Of a stretch of 64,000 nt of DNA, positions 28,862 to 37,329 are shown one piece after another. Location of the stretch: positions 310,001 to 374,000 of the forward strand of contig NZ_LBMN02000004.1 in assembly GCF_001042485.2 (NCBI RefSeq), in the 5' to 3' direction. Below the pieces are notes generated by a model, which ran no database searches, was not told where the DNA came from, and worked only from the letters and a program-made list of their open reading frames with translations. The first letter of the stretch is position 1. Each line of letters opens with the position of its first letter. The stretch comes from Bacillus paralicheniformis (GTDB taxonomy: Bacteria > Bacillota > Bacilli > Bacillales > Bacillaceae). Position numbers and translations under genes: made by a program.

Positions 28862-29268
28862 GATGTTTTGAAGTTTAAAGCGTGCTGTCAACAGGGAAAA
28901 GGAATGGAGGAAGATAATGATTCACTATGAAAAAATTTAACAATGTTAAATTAATGATTGACCAAAGTTTTTTATTGTGGTAAACCTAAATTTGACAGAT
29001 TTTTTGTTTCGGAGGGATTTGTCAGCTCTTGCTATGTGTGTAAAAAGAACTAAAAAATTACCAGTCTATTTCCTTCATTATTCATAATATCATGAACAAA
29101 TTTTGACGATTTTGTGACATTTGGGTGAAAAAAAGGTGAACAATCGAAAAAAATAAGGCTAATTGGTGAAGATTTTGATAGCATAGCAAGGTAGAAGAAA
29201 AAAGTTTTTCAGAATCCTTTTATCTTAGATATTCTGACCAAATTTTAGACATCATTTAAGGAAGGATG
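28862..29268 (+). other. upstream region of the qox operon
   Basis: About 400 bases of AT-rich sequence without a gene. TTGACA at 28993 and TTGACG near 29102 look like -35 boxes, but I found no -10 at proper spacing that I would defend. It is presumably a long regulated leader of qoxABCD. Confidence 0.4.
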
Positions 29269-30237
29269 GTGATCCTCTTGTTCAGAGCATTTAAACCACT
29301 GATTATGCTGACTCTACTTTCCTCCATTTTTTTATTGGGCGGCTGCAGTCAAATCGCGGTATTGGATCCTAAAGGACCGGTTGCTTCGCAGCAAAGAGAT
29401 CTTATTCTATTATCGATTGGATTTATGCTGTTTATCGTAGCGGTCGTATTTGTCCTTTTTACTGTGATGATTGTGAAATACCGTGAGCGTAAAGACAGAA
29501 AGTCTCCTTACAGCCCGGAAGTAGAAGGCAATACATTTTTAGAAATCGTCTGGACAGTGGTTCCGATTTTAATTGTTATTGCGCTGTCAGTGCCGACAGT
29601 TCAAACAATTTATTCTCTAGAAGAGGCTCCAAAAGCATCAAAGGACAAGGAACCTTTGGTCGTATATGCGACATCTGTCGATTGGAAATGGGTATTCAGC
29701 TACCCGGAACAGGATATCGAAACGGTCAACTATTTGAATATCCCGACAGACAGACCGATCTTGTTTAAAATCTCATCTGCCGATTCTATGGCGTCACTGT
29801 GGATTCCGCAGCTTGGCGGGCAAAAATATGCCATGTCCGGAATGGAAATGGAGCAATATTTGCAGGCAGACCATGAGGGTACTTATAAAGGCCGAAATGC
29901 AAACTTCACAGGTGAAGGTTTTGCAGAACAACAGTTTAATGTCAAAGCGGTATCTGAAAGCAAGTTTAACGACTGGGTGAAGAAAACGCAGAAAGAAGCT
30001 CCTAAGCTGACGAAAAACCAGTACGATGAACTGATGCTTCCTCAGCATGCGGACGAAATGACGTTCTCATCGACACACCTGAAGTATGTTAACCACGGAA
30101 ATGATGCGGAATACGCCATTAAAGCGCGCGAAAGATTGGGCTATAAACCATTGTCTCCGCACTCAAAATCAGATCCGTTTGAAAACGTGAAGACAAACAA
30201 AGATCAAAAACAATCTGAAGACCAAGATTCTCACTAG
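29269..30237 (+). CDS. qoxA: cytochrome aa3-600 quinol oxidase subunit II
   Basis: About 322 residues. A lipoprotein signal with lipobox LLGGC, two membrane helices (about residues 40-60 and 80-105), then the outer cupredoxin domain that has lost the CuA ligands, as in quinol oxidases. It is close to B. subtilis QoxA ([20 protein letters not shown]). GTG at 29269 was chosen because B. subtilis starts MIFLFRA and the AAGGAAGG site is then properly spaced. First gene of qoxABCD. Confidence 0.93.
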   Translation: MILLFRAFKPLIMLTLLSSIFLLGGCSQIAVLDPKGPVASQQRDLILLSIGFMLFIVAVVFVLFTVMIVKYRERKDRKSPYSPEVEGNTFLEIVWTVVPILIVIALSVPTVQTIYSLEEAPKASKDKEPLVVYATSVDWKWVFSYPEQDIETVNYLNIPTDRPILFKISSADSMASLWIPQLGGQKYAMSGMEMEQYLQADHEGTYKGRNANFTGEGFAEQQFNVKAVSESKFNDWVKKTQKEAPKLTKNQYDELMLPQHADEMTFSSTHLKYVNHGNDAEYAIKARERLGYKPLSPHSKSDPFENVKTNKDQKQSEDQDSH

Positions 30238-30254
30238 GAAAGGAGGAAGCTTGC

Positions 30255-32204
30255 ATGAATTTGAAATGGGACGAATTCATAATTACAGGTGACCCATTAA
30301 TTCTTGGAGCACAGATTTCCATTTTGCTTACATCCATTGCAATCGTATTTGTGCTGACATACTTCAAAAAATGGAAATGGCTTTGGAGAGAATGGATTAC
30401 CACCGTCGATCATAAACGTTTAGGAATCATGTACCTCATTGCCGCAGTCATTATGTTCTTCCGCGGCGGCGTCGACGGGTTAATGATGCGTGCCCAGCTC
30501 ACGCTTCCTAATAACAGCTTTTTAGATTCAAACCACTATAATGAAGTGTTTACGACACACGGTACGATCATGATCATTTTCATGGCGATGCCGTTTCTTA
30601 TTGGATTAATGAACGTCGTCGTACCGCTCCAAATCGGTGCGCGCGATGTTGCATTCCCGTATTTGAACAACTTGAGCTTCTGGACCTTCATGGTCGGAGC
30701 GATGCTGTTTAATATTTCATTCGTCATCGGCGGATCGCCGAATGCAGGATGGACGGCTTACATGCCGCTTGCAGGCAATGAGCTGAGTCCTGGGCCTGGG
30801 CAAAACTATTACTTGCTCGGACTTCAGATCGCGGGTATCGGTACGCTTCTCACCGGGATTAACTTTATGGTGACCATCCTGAAAATGCGTACAAAAGGCA
30901 TGACCCTATGGCGGATGCCGATGTTCACTTGGACAACGTTGATTACTTGTGTGATTATCATTTTCGCCTTCCCTGTCTTGACAGTGGCTTTGGCGCTGAT
31001 GACATTTGACCGCTTGTTCGGAACAGCCTTTTTCACCTTGGCGAACGGCGGTATGCCGATGCTGTGGGCGAACTTGTTCTGGATTTGGGGACATCCTGAG
31101 GTTTACATCGTTATTTTGCCTGCTTTCGGTATTTTTTCAGAAATCATTGCGACATTCGCAAGAAAGCAGCTGTTCGGCTACAAAGCAATGGTTTATTCAA
31201 TTGTTGCCATTTCGGTTCTCAGCTTCGTCGTTTGGCTGCACCACTTTTTCACAATGGGCAACAGTGCGGCGGTCAACTCGTTCTTCTCGATTACGACGAT
31301 GGCGATATCGGTGCCGACCGGAGTTAAAATCTTTAACTGGCTGTTGACGCTGCATCGAGGCAGAATCAAAATCACAACGCCGATGCTGTGGTCGCTTGCA
31401 TTTATTCCGAACTTCGTCATCGGCGGTGTTACGGGCGTTATGCTTGCGATGGCAGCTGCGGATTATCAATATCACAACACATACTTCCTCGTATCGCACT
31501 TCCACTATGTGCTGATCGCGGGTACTGTGTTTGCATGTTTCGCCGGATTGATCTTCTGGTATCCGAAAATGTTCGGTCACAAACTGAACGAACGCATCGG
31601 AAAATGGTTTTTCTGGCTGTTCATGACGGGCTTTAACATCTGCTTCTTCCCGATGTATTTCCTTGGATTGCAAGGAATGCCTCGCCGTATTTACACATAC
31701 GGAGCAGAAGACGGCTGGACTGCATTGAACATGATTGCGACATTCGGCGCATTGCTGATGGCCGCAGGATTCATCGTTCTCTGCTACAACATTTTCTACA
31801 GCTTCCGTCATTCAAAACGCGAAGAATCAGGAGATGCTTGGGGAATGGGTCGTACACTTGAGTGGGCTACATCTTCTGCGATCCCGCCGCACTATAACTT
31901 TGCGGTTCTGCCTGAGGTTACATCACCTGACGCATTTGCGCAAATGAAGGAAGACAATGTCGAGATTCATCCTGAAAGCAAGTTTAAAAAGATTCATATG
32001 CCGAGCAATTCAGGCCGTCCGTTTCTCATGTCATTATGCTTCGGATTTGCTGGATTCGGGCTTGTCTTTGAATGGTTCTGGATGGGAATCGTCGGTCTGA
32101 TCGGTGTATTCCTCTGTATGATTCTTCGTTCATTTGAATATGACGACGGCTACTATGTAAGTGTTGAGGAAATAAAAGAGACTGAACGAAAGAATGCCAA
32201 GTAA
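30255..32204 (+). CDS. qoxB: cytochrome aa3-600 quinol oxidase subunit I
   Basis: 649 residues with about 14-15 membrane helices. Haem and copper ligand motifs are visible: FTTHGTIMI (low-spin haem His), [16 protein letters not shown] with the His-Tyr pair, LHHFFTMG for copper, and [11 protein letters not shown] for both haems. It reduces oxygen to water with menaquinol and pumps protons. Begins 17 bases after qoxA with AAAGGAGGAAG. Confidence 0.97.
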   Translation: MNLKWDEFIITGDPLILGAQISILLTSIAIVFVLTYFKKWKWLWREWITTVDHKRLGIMYLIAAVIMFFRGGVDGLMMRAQLTLPNNSFLDSNHYNEVFTTHGTIMIIFMAMPFLIGLMNVVVPLQIGARDVAFPYLNNLSFWTFMVGAMLFNISFVIGGSPNAGWTAYMPLAGNELSPGPGQNYYLLGLQIAGIGTLLTGINFMVTILKMRTKGMTLWRMPMFTWTTLITCVIIIFAFPVLTVALALMTFDRLFGTAFFTLANGGMPMLWANLFWIWGHPEVYIVILPAFGIFSEIIATFARKQLFGYKAMVYSIVAISVLSFVVWLHHFFTMGNSAAVNSFFSITTMAISVPTGVKIFNWLLTLHRGRIKITTPMLWSLAFIPNFVIGGVTGVMLAMAAADYQYHNTYFLVSHFHYVLIAGTVFACFAGLIFWYPKMFGHKLNERIGKWFFWLFMTGFNICFFPMYFLGLQGMPRRIYTYGAEDGWTALNMIATFGALLMAAGFIVLCYNIFYSFRHSKREESGDAWGMGRTLEWATSSAIPPHYNFAVLPEVTSPDAFAQMKEDNVEIHPESKFKKIHMPSNSGRPFLMSLCFGFAGFGLVFEWFWMGIVGLIGVFLCMILRSFEYDDGYYVSVEEIKETERKNAK

Positions 32205-32218
32205 AGGAGGCGGGATTG

Positions 32219-32833
32219 ATGGAACATGCAGAACACAGCAATTCTAACGCTCCTATGGAATACCGTTCTGAAATCGGAAGGTTGAATATCCTTGGCTTTT
32301 GGATTTTTCTTGGAGCGGAGATTGCTTTATTCTCTACGTTATTTGCGACCTATGCTGTTCTTCATAACAGAACAGCGGGGGGCGTACTGCCGGCAGAACT
32401 GTTCGACGCAAAGCTCGTTTTAATCATGACGTTCCTGCTGTTAACGAGCAGTTTCACATGCGGCATCGCAGTGCATGAGATGCGCCGCGGCAGTTTGAAA
32501 GGCGTGATGATCTGGATGATCATTACCCTGTTGCTCGGTGCTGGGTTTGTCAGCTATGAGCTTTATGAGTTCAATCATTATGTACACGAAGGTGCCACTT
32601 TATCGACAAGTGCTTACTGGTCATCTTTCTTTGTTCTATTGGGAACACACGGACTGCACGTATCGATCGGTATCTTCTGGATTATCGGCATTTTGCTTCA
32701 GACGAAAAAGCGCGGCCTAACCCCGCAAACGTCTGCTAAGCTGTTTATCTCAAGTTTGTATTGGCACTTCTTAGACGTGGTATGGATTTTCATCTTTACC
32801 GGCGTCTATTTGATAGGGTTGGTGAATGTATAA
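32219..32833 (+). CDS. qoxC: cytochrome aa3-600 quinol oxidase subunit III
   Basis: 204 residues, five membrane helices, subunit III type (GTHGLHVSIGIFWIIGILLQ, LYWHFLDVVWIFIF). The start ATG 32219 follows AAAGGAGG and gives MEHAEHSN as in B. subtilis. It stabilises the oxidase core. The last base of its stop overlaps the start of qoxD. Confidence 0.95.
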   Translation: MEHAEHSNSNAPMEYRSEIGRLNILGFWIFLGAEIALFSTLFATYAVLHNRTAGGVLPAELFDAKLVLIMTFLLLTSSFTCGIAVHEMRRGSLKGVMIWMIITLLLGAGFVSYELYEFNHYVHEGATLSTSAYWSSFFVLLGTHGLHVSIGIFWIIGILLQTKKRGLTPQTSAKLFISSLYWHFLDVVWIFIFTGVYLIGLVNV

Positions 32834-33198
32834 TGGCAGCAAAACAATCGGCTGAACACAGCCACTTTCCTTGGAAGCATATTGTCGGGTTCGTGTTGTC
32901 CATTGTGCTGACCTTACTGGCCTTGTGGGTGATTTATACGGATTTAAGCATGGCTGCAAAGCTGTGGATTATTTTCGGTTTTGCGATCATCCAAGCTGGA
33001 CTTCAGCTCTTAATGTTTATGCATATGACTGAAAGTGACAGCGGCAAAATCCAAGTCGGGAATACGCTGTTTGCCGCATTTATTGCGGTTGCGATTATTG
33101 CCGGTTCCGTCTGGATCTTTGCTGCTCACAACTATCACGGAGACAACCCTGAGGGCGGTACTCCAGGTGCAAAGCATTCTGAGCACAGCGGACATTAA
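32833..33198 (+). CDS. qoxD: cytochrome aa3-600 quinol oxidase subunit IV
   Basis: 121 residues, three membrane helices, CyoD-type (HIVGFVLSIVLTLLALW; AGLQLLMFMHMTE), with a hydrophilic C-terminal tail rich in Gly and His. The ATG overlaps the qoxC stop codon by one base. Assembly or stability subunit of the quinol oxidase. The qox terminator follows. Confidence 0.94.
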   Translation: MAAKQSAEHSHFPWKHIVGFVLSIVLTLLALWVIYTDLSMAAKLWIIFGFAIIQAGLQLLMFMHMTESDSGKIQVGNTLFAAFIAVAIIAGSVWIFAAHNYHGDNPEGGTPGAKHSEHSGH

Positions 33199-33207
33199 TT
33201 GATTGGC

Positions 33208-33244
33208 AAAAGAGTGCGGATTTCAACGATCCGCACTCTTTTTT
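33208..33244 (+). terminator. terminator of qoxABCD
   Basis: A strong stem (AAAGAGTGCGGA / TCCGCACTCTTT) with T run. Confidence 0.9.
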
Positions 33245-33255
33245 GGTTGCTGAAC

Positions 33256-33290
33256 GGAAAAAGAGAGAGCCACAGGCTCTCTCTTTCTCA
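33256..33290 (-). terminator. terminator of the lasso precursor gene
   Basis: A perfect nine-base stem (GAGAGAGCC / GGCTCTCTC) is followed on the minus strand by a T run (the A run at 33258-33262 on plus). It lies just after the precursor gene and back to back with the qox terminator. Confidence 0.8.
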
Positions 33291-33297
33291 TACACTC

Positions 33298-33414
33298 TTA
33301 ACCGCGTTTTACGCCGCGGCCGAATTTGCCGTCGCCCGGCTTGCTCTTTTTAGAAAGAGTAACAGTCAGGAATGTACCATAGTTTTTAACTTGGGCAGTT
33401 TCCAATTTGCGCAT
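33298..33414 (-). CDS. lasso peptide precursor (predicted)
   Basis: 38 codons behind a strong RBS (AAGGAGGTGA). The product splits into a 20-residue leader and an 18-residue core, SKKSKPGDGKFGRGVKRG. The leader end QVKNYGTFLTVTL fits the lasso leader pattern PxLxxxGxFxxxTx (Val for Leu, Ala for Pro), with the conserved Thr at position -2. The core then has Ser1 and its only acidic residue Asp8, at the right distance for an eight-residue ring. The tail is FGRGVKRG. The core carries seven Lys/Arg, unusual among lasso peptides. The gene is divergent from the regulator and biosynthesis genes. Assignment is by motif and neighbours, not by product evidence. Confidence 0.8.
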   Translation of the reverse strand: MRKLETAQVKNYGTFLTVTLSKKSKPGDGKFGRGVKRG

Positions 33415-33459
33415 CTGTGTCACCTCCTTATTACTTCCAGTTGATTACATATTCATGCT

Positions 33460-33488
33460 ATCATAGAATAAAGTGGTAAAAACCACAA
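33460..33488 (-). promoter_or_regulatory. promoter and operator of the lasso precursor gene
   Basis: On the minus strand -10 TATGAT (33465-33460) lies 17 bases after a weak -35 TTGTGG (33488-33483). The perfect palindrome GTGGTTTTTACCAC (33486-33473, plus strand GTGGTAAAAACCAC) overlaps the -35 and the spacer. Its shape, GTGGT-N4-ACCAC, resembles LuxR-type sites such as the ComA box, so the adjacent response regulator may bind here. Confidence 0.6.
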
Positions 33489-33585
33489 AAAGGCACGAAA
33501 ACCCGACATCATCCTTCAATTCTATTCATAGGGTTTTTATTGCGGTATTTGTTCGGAGGAAACTGATTTAAGGAGAGTGTTACTG

Positions 33586-34218
33586 ATGATACGCGTGTTG
33601 TTAGTAGACGACTACAGGGTTCTGACATCCGGAATGAAGGAAATATTAAAAAAATATAATATGGATGTCATCGTTTGCCACGAAGGAAATGAAGCTCTCG
33701 ACCTCTTAAAAAATCAAGAGGTACATATAGACGTTTTTCTTTATGATTTAAAAATGCCGGGAATGAACGGGTTGGAGCTGTCTCTTAAAACGCTGGAAAC
33801 CGCACCTCAATCCAAAATTATCATTATGTTTTCGGGAGATGAAATTCACTCATATTTTAATAAGCTGATTGAGGCCGGAGTTAAAGGGTTTATCGATAAA
33901 TCGTATACAGACAGCATGATTGCTTCGAGTATTTTATTGTGTTTAAAAGGGGCTGTGTTATTTCCCGACGGCTTGCTGCAAAAACTGAGGCTTGATTCCG
34001 ATCTCGCGGTGGACGAGCATTTAACAGACACAGAACTGGATATTTTGCAGAAGGTGGCCAGCGGTAAAACAAATAAAGAGATCGCAGCAGACCTACAAAT
34101 GTCGACGCGCAACGTAGAGTATCACTTGAGCAAAATCTATAAAAAGCTCAAAGTAACGTCACGGTACTGCGCAGTAAAAAAAGGAACGATGCTTAATTTG
34201 ATCAAGCAGAAAGTTTAG
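33586..34218 (+). CDS. LuxR/NarL-type response regulator of the lasso cluster
   Basis: 210 residues. The receiver domain has Asp8-Asp9, phospho-acceptor Asp54 in LYDLKMPGMNG, Ser in MFSGDE and Lys in GFIDKSY. The LuxR helix-turn-helix is at about residues 145-205 (LTDTELDILQKVASGKTNKEIAADL...NVEYHLSKIYKKLKV), like ComA/DegU. No histidine kinase is beside it. It starts at ATG 33586 with AAGGAGAG. Position between the divergent precursor and the biosynthesis genes suggests it controls both. Confidence 0.85.
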   Translation: MIRVLLVDDYRVLTSGMKEILKKYNMDVIVCHEGNEALDLLKNQEVHIDVFLYDLKMPGMNGLELSLKTLETAPQSKIIIMFSGDEIHSYFNKLIEAGVKGFIDKSYTDSMIASSILLCLKGAVLFPDGLLQKLRLDSDLAVDEHLTDTELDILQKVASGKTNKEIAADLQMSTRNVEYHLSKIYKKLKVTSRYCAVKKGTMLNLIKQKV

Positions 34219-34246
34219 ACAAAGTATATATTTGCTTTTCCCTGCA

Positions 34247-34280
34247 AAAGAGAGTCGATAGGCTCTCTTTTTCTTTTTCC
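34247..34280 (+). terminator. terminator after the response regulator
   Basis: AAAGAGAG and CTCTCTTT around a small loop, then T-rich sequence. The stem resembles those at 33263 and 34513. Confidence 0.7.
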
Positions 34281-34578
34281 TCCGAATAAATCCCGTAATA
34301 ATGGCCCATTGATGCCATTGGCTATTCATGTCGGTTTTCGGTAGTTTTTTGCGGTTTTTTTGATATTGTCCTGTGATAATCTGATTCATGTGGTCAGTTG
34401 GTAAATTCAGGGGTATCGTCGCATTGCAGGCTCTTTTTAAAACGCTCCAAAGCTGAAATGATAACGGCATTCGCCAAGGGCGTGGAAAGAACATCATGCA
34501 TAAAGTGCTGAAAGAGAGCTTGCCGGCTCTCTTCTCCTTTATTTTTCTGAAATCATGCATACCGGGGAGGTCTAATCT
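34281..34578 (+). other. upstream region of lasso genes B1-B2-C
   Basis: About 300 bases between the regulator terminator and B1. I looked for a second precursor and found none with a lasso leader. A coding-like minus-strand frame of 35 codons (34501-34394) has no RBS. A GAGAGC-GCTCTC hairpin at 34513-34533, followed by T-rich sequence, may attenuate transcription into B1; the GGGGAGG RBS of B1 comes at 34564-34570. Confidence 0.4.
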
Positions 34579-34851
34579 TTGAAAATTATTCGAAATCAAG
34601 AGACAGCGACAACCGTGTTGGAAAATGAATGCATCGTCCTAAACCTGGACAATGGGCAGTATTTCGGATTGGAAGGGGCTTTAAAAGAGCTGTGGATCGA
34701 AATTGAAAATGAGCGAAAGGATAAAAAAGATATTCTGATCAAGTGGCAATCGGCGTTCGATCAGACAGAGGAAGAACTGTCAGCGATATTAAATGAGGCG
34801 ATACAGGAACTGACACATCATAAGCTGATTGAAATAGAGGATAAAAGCTGA
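34579..34851 (+). CDS. lasso RRE protein B1 (PqqD-like)
   Basis: 90 residues, PqqD-like fold: a beta-sheet start (TTVLENECIVLNLDNGQYFGLEGALKELW) and then helices to residue 85. Such stand-alone RiPP recognition elements bind the leader peptide and hand it to protease B2. TTG start with GGGGAGG eight bases before. It shares one base with B2. Confidence 0.85.
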   Translation: MKIIRNQETATTVLENECIVLNLDNGQYFGLEGALKELWIEIENERKDKKDILIKWQSAFDQTEEELSAILNEAIQELTHHKLIEIEDKS

Positions 34852-35315
34852 TGAAAAAAAGAGCGCTTGTCAAAAATCACGAATATTTTACAACCGTTCA
34901 TGCTTTTGTACGTATGATGCTGTTAAATCATGATTTTGAAGAAGCTTATGAAAAAATTGCGATCCATCTGTTTCCGCTGTATGCAAGCGCACAGCAAAGA
35001 GGTGCAGGGCTGCTTGATATAGACGAACTGCACCAGAACGGCGAATATTTATATTCGCTTGATGAAGACGACCATTTGGTTACTTCATGCGTTTCTATTG
35101 CATTAACGATTCAATCTATATTATTCAGCAATGGGTTTGATGCTGATCTCATGATCGGGGTCAAGAAAATTGATGACAAGCTGTTTTCTCATGCGTGGGT
35201 TCAAATGGAAAACGGCAAATCGATCGATCCGAATCATAAAAATAAGGATTTAAAAGTTTTACAGACGTATAAGATGAGCGCTTACGCTGAAAGGTGGGTG
35301 TTATCTCTAGTATGA
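34851..35315 (+). CDS. lasso leader peptidase B2 (transglutaminase-like)
   Basis: 154 residues. The catalytic triad of the B2 family is visible: Cys80 (VTSCVSIALTIQSIL), His114 (FSHAWVQ) and Asp126 (SIDPN). It would cut the precursor after leader residue 20 (TL/SK). Starts on the last base of the B1 stop codon and ends overlapping the cyclase start (ATGA), so B1, B2 and C are translationally coupled. Confidence 0.9.
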   Translation: MKKRALVKNHEYFTTVHAFVRMMLLNHDFEEAYEKIAIHLFPLYASAQQRGAGLLDIDELHQNGEYLYSLDEDDHLVTSCVSIALTIQSILFSNGFDADLMIGVKKIDDKLFSHAWVQMENGKSIDPNHKNKDLKVLQTYKMSAYAERWVLSLV

Positions 35316-37311
35316 AAGTATGGTTTGGAATGCAGGGAGACAACACCGCTTTATGGCATGAGTGGGTTTCCGCCGTCAAGAAATGGGGACGGGCGGAACG
35401 GATTCACAGCTACAGCCGCGGGATCGCAAACATGGCTGAAGCGCATATCCGATACGGTGAAGCTTTTAGACCTACAACTCAAATAAATCTTTTGCATCCC
35501 GTCATCTTAGACGGCTGGATCAGCGGCGGTCTTAACGCAAAATCGGATGGCACCCGAAAGATTGAACAATATGACAAGCTGTACGCGTCTTTGAAGCAGG
35601 ATCAAGCTGCCATGCTGTCTCACTCGCATGGCGAATTTACGATGATGTGGTGGGATGACAGTCTACATAGCCTTGTTTTGGCGACTGATATATACGCAAC
35701 CCGTCCTGTTTACTACTGGGTCAGTCCGAAAGGAGAATGGTTTGCAGCGAATGACTTGCGCATCCTTTTGCTTGTTCATGACATTCCTTTTGCGATCGAT
35801 CAAAATGTGTGCAGAATGTTTCCTACTTCAGGCTTTGCTGTAGGAGAAAACGGCTTTGAAGATCGGACGTTTTTTAAAGGAATACGCAAAGTGCCTGCGG
35901 CGTCCTACGCTTTTCTTGGCCGGGATCATGCGGTTCATGCGCACAGCTATTGGGGACTTTCGCAGCTGTTAAACAAGAAAGATCTTGCTGGAGACGCAGT
36001 TCCGCGGTTCCGGGAGCTTTTTCAGGAAGTGACAGCAGATCGTTTAAAAGATGAAAAGCATATTGTCGAATTAAGCGGCGGACTGGATTCAGCTGCCGTA
36101 ACCGCCGCCGCAATTGCAGGCGGACGGAAGGAACAGCTGCTGGCCGTCAATATATCATTTGCCGAACCTGACATGATATTAAGCCATGACAAGGACCTTG
36201 TAAAAAATATGATGCGCGATATGGATATTCCCGGCCTGATCATTCTCGGAGACGCCACAGCCAAAATTCCAAACGCGGAAATCGGGCGTGATCCGCTTTG
36301 GTTTGTAGACGGTCCTGATCCGAGAGCCAATTCACTGGTTAATGAGACTTTTACAGTGATCGCTGAGGAGTATGGTGCTTCGTCTGTCCTGACGGGTGAG
36401 GGCGGGGATTTCATTTTTAGCGGAGAAGTGTCAGTGATCGATTCTCTGCTTCGGCAGAGACGGTTTTCTGAAATCTACAAATTGCTTCGCGAATGGTCAG
36501 GCGGCAGCATGAAAGAGATGCTGAAGCTGGGATTTCAATACGGAATCGCCCCTTTCATGCCTTATATCGGAGAAAAGCTCTATTACGACCTGCTGTGGTC
36601 AGATACGGAATATGAGCTGCCTGAATATTTTACTGAAGAACACCGAAAGAGAGAACGGGAGATCAATAAGGAGGATCATCTTCGCTATCAAAAAGCCGGG
36701 AGCTCTCGGTGTGGGGTAAGAGGTTCCATTATGACTTTTTGTGGCCGAGAGCGAGGTACATGGATGCTGTTGGTGTGACATTGCCTACGTACCATCCGTT
36801 TTTGGATCGGAGGCTGATCGAATTTTCATCTTCCGTACCGCCTGAACAGCATTTTGATGTTTTAAAAGGGCTTGAAGAACATTATGCAGGCTCTAAAATG
36901 CTTCTTCGCAAATCTTTCACCGATATCCTGCCTGCCTATGTTTATAACAGATCAACGAAAACAACATATGCCCATATGGCCAGGAAAAGCTTTATGAATG
37001 ACCGCAGACACGTTCTTCAGCTATTTGAACCGGGAGAGCGCGTCTTTGTTGAAGAGCTCGGCATCATTAAGCGCGATATATGGTGGAAACACTTGCTGGC
37101 TATGGCTATTCGCTCTGAAGATCCAAATAATGATCTGGGCATGGGCTATCAGTACATGAGATCTGTCATTGACTTGGAAATATGGCTCAGGGAAGCATCC
37201 AAGGGGAAGGAGCACCTTCTCGACCGGAGCCGTCCGGGAAAACCAAGGGTCATGGCTGATATCGAAACCGTCAATACGCCGGAGAAAGCCAAAATATACT
37301 CGTATCAATGA
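35312..37311 (+). pseudogene. lasso macrolactam synthetase C, interrupted by a frameshift
   Basis: Asparagine-synthetase-like enzyme that closes the ring after ATP activation of Asp8. The N-terminal glutaminase-like half lacks the Cys2 nucleophile, as in lasso cyclases. The AMP-forming motif SGGLDS is at residues 255-260 (VELSGGLDSAAVTAAA). The frame from 35312 ends at 36778, but from about 36694 the family sequence continues one frame back (SRELSVWGKRFHYDFLWPRARYMDAVG...) to 37311. The likely break is in the A run at 36690-36694 (five A; six would restore the frame). A whole protein would have about 666 residues. Sequencing error, real mutation, or slippage are all possible. Confidence 0.85.
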
Positions 37312-37329
37312 CCACAATAGGTATAGAAA

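Noticed and set aside
34388-34456. Short plus-strand frame (MWSVGKFRGIVALQ...) as an additional precursor peptide
   Set aside because: It has no RBS, no lasso leader pattern and no acid residue for a ring.
34159-34599. 146-codon minus-strand open frame in the lasso cluster
   Set aside because: It runs antisense through the end of the regulator and through terminator hairpins, and its composition looks random. No RBS. Not a second precursor.
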